Both the position numbers and the translations under genes were made by a program. Positions 41,616 through 54,000 of a stretch of 64,000 nucleotides of DNA are shown in pieces. Within the stretch, counting starts at the first letter, position 1; each line of letters opens with the position of its first letter. The notes below the pieces were generated by a model, which was not told where the DNA came from, ran no database searches, and worked only from the letters and a program-made list of their open reading frames with translations. The DNA comes from Cynocephalus volans (Eukaryota; Chordata; Mammalia; Dermoptera; Cynocephalidae): assembly GCF_027409185.1 (NCBI RefSeq), contig NC_084467.1, positions 16,668,501-16,732,500 of the forward strand, given 5' to 3'.

Positions 41616-44600
41616 CTGCAGGGAACAGGGAAATGGAGACACCATGAGGCGGGGGGGGGGGGGGGGGGGTGTCAAGACTGGGAGGGGCCTGCCCTCAGAG
41701 TTCCAGACTGAGGTTTTTCCATTCCACTGGGAGCCCTCCAGACCTCTCCCTACCCAGTGACTGCCAAGTCCCTTTCAGGCCCCCATCAAATCTTCCCAAC
41801 CACTCGTGGGCAGAGATGATGCAGCATGTATCAGCCCCACTGCACAGATGAAGAAACTGAGGCTCAGAGAGGGGCCATGATCTGCCCAAGTCACCCAGCA
41901 ACTGAGTGCAAAGGATTCAAACCCAGATATGTAGCTCTCAGCCCAGAGAGATGACAGAGGAACAGGGAGGAGTCAGCCCAGCCCCCTGCCCACTCCCACC
42001 CTCTCCCCACCAGACAAGAGCTGAGGGGCTGACCTGCTCAGTGCCACCTTCAGAGGAGGTGGCCTGGCTAACAGCCCTGCAGACAGGCGGTGGTGGCGAG
42101 GCAGGTGGCAAGACAGGTGAGGAAGGGGGCAGGAGACACAGATAAGCAGAAGTCACTGGCTGTGCCCAGGCTGGACAAGCCCAACCCTTCCTGGCCAAGA
42201 AGGACCTCTTGGTCCAGCCGCAACTCCTGGTTCCCTTGACACCTCTCTCCAGTAGAGCTAATCCCCCTCCCAGCTGGGACTTCCCCCAGGGCCAGGCCCC
42301 AGGCAGCTGCACCTACCAGCTGGGGCGTGTGCTGCTCAGATGCTTCCAGCTGGATCTTGATCTCGGGACACGCAGAGTCCCCCGACTTGCTGGCATCTGG
42401 GTGGGGTGACCGTGAGGGGCCTGGGGAGGGGGGCAGGAGGGAGCCACCTCACTGGCCGCGGGGAGGTACCAGGGAGACGGGGGCATGGATGGGCGGTTGG
42501 CACTGGTGCTCCCCAACCCTGCCGAGGCCCACCCTTAACTCCCTTCCTTGCCACCCTTCCCCCATTATCCTTCAAGACCCTTCCAGAAGCTACCAGCCCT
42601 CCAATCTGCTCCACCACACTAGGCTGGACCATGACCCACCAACTGTCTCCCCATCAGGGGCAGTCACATCCCATCCCTGCCACCTAGGGCATGAGAACTG
42701 GTCCCCTCCTGCCCGAGGGCGGCCTGCCTGGCGGGGAGCTGCCCTGGCCTGGTACCTGGGGAGCTGCCCCCGCTCGTGGTGCTGACGCTGTCCTCCAGCC
42801 ACGTGCTGTAGATGAAGGAGTCCCGCTTGTGGGGTGTTCCTGAGGACGAGACACTCTCCTGAGGACGGGGAAGAGAGCGGGAGGAGCTCAGCTCACGTCC
42901 ATGGCACTGGCTGCACGCCCCCCTCCCCCCTGTGAGGTGGAAGAGGCCCAGCAATATCTGCCCCAGGGATGCCACAGGAGGGCAGTGGGGGGAGGCGCAG
43001 ACGCAGGCACGGACCACCCACTCCCACTCATTCATTCAACAAACACTCTTCAGTGTCCTCTTGGGCCAGTCAGGCATGGCCCTGCCCTCAGGGAGCTGGA
43101 GGCCTAGGAGGCGAGACTGTGAAGAGACCATGACAGTTCTCCACTCTGAGCCCCACCGGGCAGTGCCTTGGTCTGCACCATTCCCTGCTGGCCCTGCAGC
43201 ACCTGGAACAGGGCCTGGCAAGGAGCAGGGGCCCAGCAAAGGGTTGCTGAATGAAGAACGACCATGTGGTGTTAAATGCAAGGCCCCGGGGCCTGCGAGA
43301 GCATAAAGTGGGGTGTTCCTAGCCATCCTGGGACTAGAAAATCAAGGAAGGCTTTCAGGAGGGTGTGTGAGACTCAGTCAAGAAGGATGAGTAGGAGTCG
43401 GCCAGGCCAAGGGGGAAGGAGGCAGCAGGGAGAGTGTTCTAGATGGAAGAAACGGCACGTGCCAAGGCCTGGGGTGTTGTAAGCCTGGTATGTTTGGGCG
43501 ACTGCAAGAGAGTATGGAGTGTCTGAAGTGAGATGAGACCAGGGAAGGAGGGAGTGACCAGGCCTTCAATAGTCCTAGAGACTGGGCACTCTGTGGAGGG
43601 CACTGGGGAGCCATGGAAGGCTTAGGAGCAGGGGAGGGTTAGTCTGCATTGCTCCTTTGGGCTGGGTCACCTGATCACATCTCAGCCACCCCCAGGCTCA
43701 TGCTTCTACCTAGAGCATCTCCAGAGACCAAAGAGCCCCCTTTCAGGCCACTGTGGAGCACTGTGCGCCCTGGGCTTCTCACCAGGCCTGTATCCTCCCC
43801 ATCCATGCCCTCCGTCTCTTCCACCACGCTGGCGAAGCTGCTGGCACTGGACGAGGAGCGGGAGAAGTCCTTCAGCACTTCTGCTCTCTGGGCTGCTGTC
43901 TCCGCTCTGCCACAGACAGTGCCCCATTAGCCGGCGTCCACCCTGGCTCCTCCCGGGCCAAGTCCTCACACCCTTGCCCTCCCTGCCCAGGGAGGCCCAG
44001 CCTGGACCAGCCAAGTGTCTTTGTCACTCCTGTTACAGTTCCTTGAGCCTCTGAGCCTCCCTGGATTCCCAATGCAGCCTCGTCCCTCCCCACACTGGTC
44101 CTTCCTGATACATGGATCTGAGCAGGTCCCTCCCCTGCTCAAAACCCTCTCATGGCTGCCCACTGCCCCCAGATGAAGTCCAATTTCCAGTATTACCAAT
44201 GATAATATCATCATCTAGTGCTTGTTTACTCTGTGCCAGGCACTGCTCTAAGTGCTTTCGCCTACGTTAGGTCATGGCTATCATTATCAGACCCATGTGA
44301 CAATGATGAGGAGCCACGGAGCCACAGAGAGGGCAGGCACACGGCCCAAGGTCTCTCAACTGCAGGTGGGAGAACAGAGGTTTGGACCCAGGCAACTCCA
44401 CAGTCTACTCTCCTAATCCCCTCACAATTTTGTTTCATGCTCAGGGACTTGTGTCTTCTGCCTGGAGTCTCGTTCCTTCTCTCAAAACCCAAAAAGCAAA
44501 TTTGTCTCTCAAAAATCAGCCAAGGGCCCTTTGTTCCAGAAGGCCCTCCCTGATTCCTCTTCCCAAGGTGGGAATGACCCTCTGCACTCTGAGTCCTGCA

Positions 44601-47600
44601 TACCTTGTCTCTCCCTTCCCTGTCACCCTTTCCTGCCTCTCTGCTCACATGCTTGACCTCCATAGAGCCCGGCACAGAAGGGACTCAGGCAGCGTGCACC
44701 AAATGCAGGAGCAACCCCGCTGGCTCTCTGCTTCCCTGCCTTCTCCCCGCAACGACCACAGCCACATTTTTAAAGCATCGCTTTTTTTTTTTTTAAAAAA
44801 AAGATGACTGGTAAAGGGGATCTTATCCCTTGACTTGGTGGTGTCAGCACCACGCTCACCCAGTGAGCTAACCGGCCATCCCTGTAAGGGATCCGAACCT
44901 GTAGCCTTGGTGTTATCAGCACCACACTCTCCCAAGTGAGCCACGGGCCAGCCCTAAGAATCGCTCTCTTAATTAAAATCCCCTGAAGGCGCCTGGACGC
45001 ACTTAGGATAACATTCGAAGCTCTCGTCCAGGCTCCAAAGCCATGCGCTCGCCCCTGCCCACCCCTTCCACCTCACCCCCGGCACCGCCGTCGCCACGTC
45101 TGCTGGCCCGACCCATCTCCCACCTGGCTCCGATAGCTCCCTGCTTTCTATCCCGCAAGACTGCCCCGTAGCCTCTGCACTCGCTCTGCTCCTGCCTGGA
45201 CCATCTTCTCTGCCACGCCAGTCTTAGCAGGGCTGGCTCCTCGTTCAGCTCCCAATTCAGATGTCACCCCAGGAGCTGTCCTCCTTGAGGACCCATCCAA
45301 AACACCACTGCCCCCGTCATTCTGCACCACACCCCCACCCCTGCTCTCTTTTCCTCCCACCACCTCTATCTAGAAATGGCTTATAAGGTTATGTCACACT
45401 GGGCCGGCAGCTCCGTGAGGTGGGCACTGTGTATGCACAGGTCACTGCTGTGTTCCAGAGCTTGTCACGGGCCTGGTATGCACAAGGCACTCCTGGATGC
45501 CCCAGGATCCCTGACACACTGATGAGCCGGTGTCAAGGCTCTGGGCAGCCCTGGGCCCAGGCGGGGATGGAAAAGATGATCTACCACCCCCAGGCCCACA
45601 GCCCACATGCCCGAAACCCAACCTGTTCTTGGTCGTGGGCATCTCTGGGGAGCTCTGAGTGGATGAGTTCTCTGACTTGGGCTCCTGGGAGGCGTGCCCG
45701 CTGTCTGGGGTCTTCTGGCCAGCCGGAGGGCTCTCCCTGCGGGGCACACGGGGGCAGCAGGGGGATTCAGCACCAGGCCTGACATCAGGGGTAGAATGAG
45801 GCCCAGGCGGTGAGGGGAGGCCATGGGCACCTTCTGCCTTGCACCCACAGCTTGTACCCCAGAAGCCAACCCCAGAGCAGTCCCTGTGGGCTCCCTGGCT
45901 GGTCTGGCCAATGATGGGGCAGGCACCAATGGAGCTATATGTGACAGAAGCAGGACATGTCTCAAGCCCTCCCCACAAAAGGGGGTATAACTGTCCCCCA
46001 TTCTGGATAAGGAAAGTGGGATTCGGAGACGGGAAGGAATCTGCGCAGGATGGGCAGTTAGAATAGGCAACAGCAAGACTCGATCCCAGCATTCACAGCA
46101 TTCTACCTCTGGTGGCAGCAAGGATGGTGCCAGCTCCACTCTCGGAGCATCCTCAGGGCACCTGACCCCAGCTTCAGGGGCATCACACAGAACCTTCACA
46201 GCAGCCCCACACCATTGGCTGTGTTCTTATCCCTTTTTTTCAGACTGAGACAGTGAGGCTCAGAGAAGTACAGTGACTTGCCCAAGGTCACACAGCCTCA
46301 GTACAGTGGAAACAGGATTCACACCCAGGAACCATCTTCTGCTCTCCAGGGGCAGCCCTGCTGCCCACAAACGGGCACTTGAAGACTCCCAGGCCCACCC
46401 TGAAGCCTGCCTGGAAACCAGCACTGGACTCTCCTGCACACGCTGGGGCTGTGGAAGGATTTGTGTGCTGGCCTGGACAAACTAGGGCTCAGATCCCAGC
46501 TCTGTCCCTCACCGGTAGGGTAACCTGGGTGAGCCCCCAACCCCTCTGACCTACAGCTTCTTGATCTGCAAGGTGCAGACGCCCATGGGGCTGGCAGAAC
46601 TGCTGAATGGATGAAACTGTTGCCTGTCAGGTGACATGCTGACCTGGTGCCTGATACACAACAGGGACCTGACTGCACACACAGCTGTCACTGGTGGGGA
46701 CAGAGAGCAGAGGGGTGGGTGCTCCTTTCCACCTGCTTTGCTTTGCCAGGGGAGAACAGGGCACTGTCCCTCCCAGCCACTCCACCTACCGCTTCTCCTG
46801 CACCTCCTGAATGTTCTCGATGCCAATAGCGCTGCTGCGGCGGGAGCCAAACGGGCCCGACTTCTTCCTTGTGGGGCTCTTCCCGGGGACAATCAGTGAC
46901 TGCAGGGAGAGGCCCCAATTCAGTGCCCACCTGCCCTGGGTGCCCCAGTACCCCCCCCATCCGCCCAGGGACCTGCTGCCCCAGCCCTGAAGCAGAGGCA
47001 ATGAGCAAGAAAGAAAGAGGGAAAATGTCCATCTCCAGAAACAGCCCTCTTACTCCAGATAGGGAAACAGGCCCAGTGAGGGCAATGGCCTCTGCTGAGG
47101 TCACATAGCAGGGATGCACCCGGGATATTAGTCCAGGAGAAGGGCAGGGCCCAGGGGTTGGGGCAGCCACTCTGGGCTGGGGAGGGAGATGGCCACGTTC
47201 TCAGAATGGTCACCCCTTCCCCGCACCTTCAGGGCTTCACAGGACCGGCAGTCTAAGGGCAGCCTAGGGGTGGGTGGTGAGAGGGTGCACATGGCAGCCC
47301 ATGCCCCTGCTCCACGCCAGCCCTGCCCCTCCTCAGAGCCCCCAAACTGGCTGGGGGAGGTCCTGGCCCAGCAGTTCATCTCTACCTCACCCCACCCCAT
47401 TTCCATACACACACTACGGCGGGATGTCCCAGGCCCAGAAGCATGTCCCCAGCTTCTCAGGGGAGGCAGGAGGTGGACCCCAAGGAGGCACTGACGGGCA
47501 GGACCCCCTAGGCCAATTCACGGAGGGGCGGGGGAGCCAGGGCAGAGGAGAGGGATAGCGCTCCATGCAGAACCCGGCGATATTGGGGGACGTGCAGCTG

Positions 47601-47976
47601 GGCACAGGGCTTTTGGGTACACGATCCTGGCAGGGACTGGGCCAGGGGCCAGGGCAGGGCCAGAAGCCCCTGGTGAGGGACACTGGTTCTGGCACAGGTA
47701 TTAGGCCCCAAAGCAGGTGCTGAGTGCCATTGGAGCTGCTGGCACTCCAGCCTGCACGCCCTGGGGCCTGTCCCAGGGGCAGGGGGCAACGTCCCCAATA
47801 TGGCCTCCATCCTGAGAGCCAGCAGAGAGCAGCGCGTGCAGGTAGCCTCCAGAGCTGCGGCCCTGCGGACGACAACCTCTTCCACGGTTCCTATGCCTAT
47901 GGCACTGCCCCGGCGTCCGAATCTACTCGCACTTTTCCCAGGAATAAGCAATGACTGGCAAGCAGCAGGGGGTGAG

Positions 47977-48014
<38 letters not shown>

Positions 48015-51000
48015 CAGAGAGAGTCAGAGAGAGACGGCGGGAGGGGAGACACAGAGAGGAGCGGGGGGGAAGGAGGCAGACAGACAGACAAAAACAGAAG
48101 AGGGAGACGGGACAGGAGAGACGGAAGACAGAGGAGGAGAGAGAGATTAGCAAACAGACAGTCACACAGAGACAGGCACACGTGTGTGAGAGGGCACACG
48201 AGATGGGACACGGAGTGAAGGATGGAGACGGAGCCAGAAAGACGGGCCGGGGTGAGGTCAGGACAGATGGACAGCAAGGGGAGAACAGAGGAAAGGGGAG
48301 GAGAGGGAGCAGAAAGGCAGGAGCCAGAGGAGAGAAGAAACACAACAGTGCGAGAAGGCAGAGAGGTCAAGAGAGCAGAAGAGGGAGAGAGGAAGGGAGG
48401 AAAAACCAGGAAGGGGAAGGGAAGAAAAAGGAGGCGACATGAAGAGAGAGGTGTGCAAAAACGAGAACAGAAATGGCTCTGGTTACTGCCGCGGTACGTG
48501 CTGCTGGCCCGGCCTGGTCCCCGGGGCCCCTCTGTGGCCACCCACAGGAGGACGGGCCACTCTGGTGGGGAGGAAAGGAGTGGTCGGTAAATCTGGGTTG
48601 GGGGAGGTTGGGCCTGCTCCTCCAATGACAGTGGGCTTGCTGACTGCTGGACAGCAGAGGCCAGGCCGGACCACAGGGCAGGGGCGGGGGTTCCCTCCTG
48701 CCACGTGACACAGCCTCATGGCACTGAGTGCAAGGCTCGGCATGCAGCAGACAGCCAATACATGATGGATGGATGGATGGATGGGTGGATGGACAGATGG
48801 ACGGGGAGCGGAGCAGTGGGTGCAGTGTCCTGACACGGCCACTAGGCGGCAGAGAGCAGCGTGGCCCAGGGTCACAGGCGTTTTTCATCCTGTGCGTCCA
48901 GCACTCCCGAGTGTGAGCAGCAGAATCCCACAGAACCTGGCAGACAGTCAGTCATCACGCGGCAGGTGCTCGCTCAGGAGAGGTTCACACAAGACACACA
49001 ACAGGCAGCCATACCACAGAGCCCCTGGCTGCAGCAGACACACAGGAGGAGCTCACAGAGGAAATGCCCACACAGCAGCTCACTTCCTGACACACAGTAG
49101 GTGTTCACTGACGTACAGGGCTTAGCACACAGGATGTGCTCCTACAGCAGTCCATTTCCTGACACACAGTAGGTTCTCACACAGCAGCCCAGGGCCAGGT
49201 ACACAGTAGGTGCTTAGAGTCAATGCCCACACAGCAGCCCGGAACCCGACACACAGGAGGTGCTCACAGGAACTCAGGGTCAGGCCCACAGCTGATGCTC
49301 ACAGAGTGCATGTCCACACAGCAGCCAAGTCCTGACACACAGTAGGTGCCCACAGCCTGACACACAGTATAGGTGCTCCCAGAAACCCATGGCTTGACAA
49401 GAGGTGCCCACACAGCAGCCCAGTTCCCAGCACACAACAGAGAGTAGGTACTCAATAAGGAATGTGACACAGAGGCTGTCCCAGAGCTGCCCTGCAGAAA
49501 GTCACACCCAATGAATAAGGGGCCAGGAGAAGGGAGGGCCAAGGAGCCAGGGAGGGGGTTGCAACCTCTCAGCATCCAGGGTCCCAGCCTGGGCACTTGA
49601 CCCCAGGGACAGCAGTAGCTAGACCGAATCCAGAGCCCAGGACGGGCACGTGGACAGCAGGGCAATGGAGGGAAGTGGGACCGGGCCTCAGGAGGCAGGG
49701 GAGAGCTGAGGGCCCCCAGGGGAGGGACAGCTGAGCGGGACCTGGGGAGGGCACTCACTATTCCAGCCGTCTTGGCCAGGTCGGGGTTGTTGGGTGTGAA
49801 GCTCCCGCTGTGACTGGTGGACACGGTGTTGGGCTTCTTGTTGCTTAGTCCCATGGCATCCATGGACTGGCTGCGGCTCCGAATGACCCGCTGTGTAGGT
49901 GAGGGAGGGGTGGGGGAGGTGCAGGTTCCATAAGGCCCCTCCCCTTTTGAGAAACCCAGAAGACCAGGCATCTGATCCTCCCCGACCACTGCCACTCTGG
50001 GTGACCCCAGAAGTCCCTCCCCATCCTGAGGCCTCAATTTCCCTATATGCAAAACAAAAGACAGTACACATGGTGCCTAAGGGTAGTTTGGGCCTTGGCT
50101 CTGCTACCAACTTGCTGGGTGGCCTTGGGCAGGCCACTGAGTCACACAGCTGATATGTGTTGAGTCTCTGCCTCATGTGGTTGTGGTAGGGACTGCAGAA
50201 GATTCTGGGTCATGACGAAAAGTGTGCACAGAGAACCCTTCCAAAACCTCAGTCTCTTTCCTTTTTGGGTCTCTCAGCATCTTCTTCCTTTCTTTTCCTG
50301 TCTCCCTTCCCTGCTTTTTTAAGACCAATCTACACTGCATGCCTACCATGGGGCCAGGTACTTTACATTCACTCTGTCATTCAATCCGCCCTATGACGTG
50401 GGGACTACCATCATGCCCGTCTGACACGTAATGAAACTGAGGCAGAGGTGACCCTGAAACTAATATGCCAAATCCCATGTCCTTAACTGTGGGCTCTGCT
50501 GCCTCTGAGGAATTATTTGACCTAACCTAGGTGCACCGCCGGCACCTACCAGATGTGGATCTCTCCTCAAAGACACCCCAGACCCATGTTCACCCCACCT
50601 GTTCCTGTCTCCAATGGGCAGAGGCAGGGATCTCTCCAAGCTTCTTTCTCAAAGACAGTGAAACTGCTCACCTCAGTTCCAGGGCAGGCTACAGCAGCTG
50701 GGCTAATCCCCTCATGCAAACCCATAGCTCCAGCTTTGTGGCTTGCCCTGGGGTGAGGGTGAGGCCCAACCAACCTGGCTTCACCTGCAGGATGGGCAGT
50801 CCTCCTCCCACAGGTGGAGAAGACAGTGGCAAAGAGGTCCCTGCCTGGGGCCCTGCAGCCTGAGGACCTCAGGGCCCTGTCCAAGGGGGAGGAGGAACTC
50901 CTACCTTCTCTGCCTTTCGCTCTGGACAATAGTTGCTGAAGCAGATGGGGCAGGGTTTTGCATTTTGCTTGTTAACTTATATTGCACTAACCTAATTGCG

Positions 51001-54000
51001 TTATAAATAACTCAACAATAATTGTATAAGGTAAGTTACCATTACCCTACTCAACTGATTAAAAAAAGTGAGAATGACCAAGCTGTTAAGTGGCAGAGCT
51101 GGAATTTGAACCCAGGGAGTTTGCTTTTAATGTTAAGCTAAATCGGGGACAGCCAGGGTAGGTCACACAGGCCAGGTCCCTTTCCAACGGTCACTCGTCT
51201 CACACACCCCTTCCAGGACCTCTTTCTTTCCCTCAGTCAGGAAAGAGTGCTCCTCCTCTCTTTCTGCCTGCTGAGTAGGCAGCCACTACCCTTTGTACTA
51301 GCAGTATCTTGCTGTTACCTAGAGGGCTCCAACCTTCAGCTGAATTCCCAGGCGGACTCTGCCCCCAGCCTAGGCCCCACCTCCACCCATTAACTCCTCC
51401 CCAAGGCAAAGCCCCACCTCACAGTCTACTTCCAGCTTCAAACTCTACTCAAGGAACAGACCAAACCCCAACTCTAAGAGCCAACTAAAGCCTAGGCCCG
51501 CCCCGAGCCACGCCCCCACCCGACTCCACCCCCAACGCAAGCCCGTCTCTGCCCTAACCCCAGACTCCATCCCCAGTGTGAGCCCGCCTCCGACCACACC
51601 CCACGTCCATTAGCCCACCCGACCCCACCCCAGTGTGAGCCCGCCTCCGGCCACACCCCACGTCCATTAGCCCACCCGACCCCACCCCAGTGTGAGCCCG
51701 CCTCCGGCCACACCCCACGTCCATTAGCCCACCCGACCCCACCCCAGTGTGAGCCCGCCTCTACAGCCCACGACCATTAGCCCACCCGACCCCACCCCAG
51801 TGTGAGCCCACCTCTACAGCCCACGCCCATTAGCCCACCCGACCCCACCCCAGTGTGAGCCCGCCTCTACACCCCACGACCATTAGCCCACCCCAGTGTG
51901 AGCCCGCTTCTACAGCCCACAACCATTAGCCCACCCGACTCCACCCAGCCACGCCCCCATCCGCCCCCGCCCCAGTGTGAGCCCGCCTCCGGCCACACCC
52001 CACGTCCATTAGCCCACCCCAGACCCCACCCCAGTGTGAGCCCGCCTCTACAGCCCACGACCATTAGCCCACCCGACCCCACCCGACCCCGCCCCAGTGT
52101 GAGCCCGCCTCTACAGCCCACGACCATTAGCCCACCCGACCCCACCCAGCCACGCCCCCACCCGACCCCACCCCAGTGTGAGCCCGCCTCCGGCCACACC
52201 ACTGGCCTCTTCCACTGGCCCCCCGGACTCCATCCCTGCGCCCCTCCCCGGCCAGGTAGGCCCAGGGCCTTTCACCTTGAAAGACTCAAAGAAGCCACCT
52301 CCGCCGCCGCCGTTCTCCATCTTGTCCTCGTCGCCGCCCAGGCCCATCATGGACTGGCTGTGGACGTGCAGCTCCTCATAGAGCGTCTCCAGGAGGGCGG
52401 CCCGTGTCCGCTCCTGCGGGCCAGGCCAGGTTCGTCAGGACAGACCCGAGCGATCAGCCCCTCGTCCCACAGCGGGCCTCCCCGCCGCCTTCCGAGTCGA
52501 GGGCCATCTCCTCGGCTTCCCTCAGGCCCCTCCAAGATCGGGCTTCGCTCCCACCCTCCAGCTTCCCCTCCCCCACGGTGTCCTCTGTCAGCCTGCCCAC
52601 CTCCCAGCCCCTCCTGGCCACTCCTCGCTATCCCTGAGGTGCCTCCTATTTCCTCTCCCCTGACCCAAGCCCTACCCATGCATAAATCCGCCCTCCCCCA
52701 GGAAGCCCCCCAAGGCCAAGGTCTGAACGTGGCTTTTCCTTCCCAGGGGCAGGGCTGAAATTCTAAGTTAAAAAGTGGGGGCCTCCGCCCCAACAGCCCA
52801 GCCTCACCTCCAGTTTGGCAAACTTCTCTGCCTTGTAGCAGGCATATTCAGCATTGATCAGCTTTGTCAGCAAAAATTCCTGGAACTCAGGCCCCTGGGA
52901 ACCCCAGTGCAGAAGAGAGGAGAAAGTGGGGATCAGATGAATACAGAAATAAGGCGTTGAGCCCCAATGAGTCGGGAGGGAGCTCCTGAGCTGTGCCCAG
53001 CTGGGGTCTGGCATCACCCTCTTTGCTCCCAGGAGGGCATGTCCTTGGGCTCAGCTCCCCAGCCCAGGCCCCGGGAGGGGCCCTATGCCCTTCATGGTCT
53101 CAAACGCCACAGGTGTGAGGGTCTGTTTGGGGTCTCCCACCACCTCAGTCTGGGGTAGTGAGACATGTTGTGCAGGGGGCTGAAGCGTGGCTTCTGAGAG
53201 GTGAGAGAGACGTGTGCCCCCTCCCCAAACATTTCAGAGGAAAGGAGACTGTAACCGTCAAAAAGAACAGACATGAGGAAAGGCCACAGAGTCTGCTACG
53301 AAAAAGGTCAACCAACGGTGCAGTCTATTCTGTGACCATGGAAAAAAAAAAGGTCAGCTTTTATCAAGATAAACAAAAAGCCAGCCCCCGGCGGCACTAT
53401 TAGGGGAGCCCAACTGCCCTGGCACACAATGGGGCTTCAGGACCTTGTGAGGCAGAATGTGTGCCTCCCTCAGCCCCCACCCATTTAGTCCTGCTCTGCC
53501 CGTGACTGGAGTTGGGGGCTGCCCCTCACCTTTCTGAACACAGCGGGGTCCGGCAGCGGGGGCCCAAAGAAGGGCACGTCATCTCTTGCAGTGACGGAGA
53601 CCTGGAAGGGAGGGCAGCTGTCCCTGTAGATTCCTGGGCCTTCCCTGCCCCACTCCAGCCAGAAACCCCTAATTCACCTCCCTGCCCTGCCACCTGGTGG
53701 GGGAGGTTCTGTGACTGCTACCGAGATAAATCTTTTCTAGAAGGATTTGGCCCTGAATTTAAGGGGTGGGGGACCTCAGGAGTCATTGGGGATGATGAGG
53801 GCAGAGAAGGCTAAAGGAGGAAGAGGAAGGTGATACCAGGCCAGGAGGTGGAGGAGGGTGCTGGCCTCTTTAGGAAGTGGACTTTGGGGAGCAGAGAGGG
53901 CGTGATTGGGACTCTCCGTCATCAGGGCCCCTCACAGTCCCCCATTCCTTTTACAGTTAGAAAAACAGGCTAAGAGGCTTCCCCGTGGGGGCAGAGCTGT

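Larger units (their letters stand above)
42859..49758. other. RAP1GAP introns between the exons at 42756 and 49759
   Basis: Between the listed exons this stretch holds MIR pieces on the - strand (44205-44430, 46200-46330), an L2-like piece (43020-43260), the dimeric tRNA-Ile SINE (44783-44955), the purine-rich tract (47975-48460), a (GGAT)n patch (48762-48803) and a diverged tandem repeat (49060-49460). Confidence 0.7.

Noticed and set aside
44783..44955. Pair of tRNA-Ile genes
   Set aside because: The boxes are degenerate, the units lack paired acceptor stems and the copy has an A/T tail and target-site duplication, so it is a SINE.
47897..48625. Long frames of Arg-Glu or Ser-Leu repeats over the GA tract
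   Set aside because: Simple (GA)n read in three frames on two strands; no coding bias beyond the repeat.
51571..52200. CRISPR-like array of repeats and spacers
   Set aside because: Units are contiguous, variable in length, with no unique spacers, and lie in a vertebrate intron.
51898..52758. 286-codon open frame on the + strand
   Set aside because: Most of it is the translated minisatellite (repeats of TTISPPDPT) and the antisense of a RAP1GAP exon.
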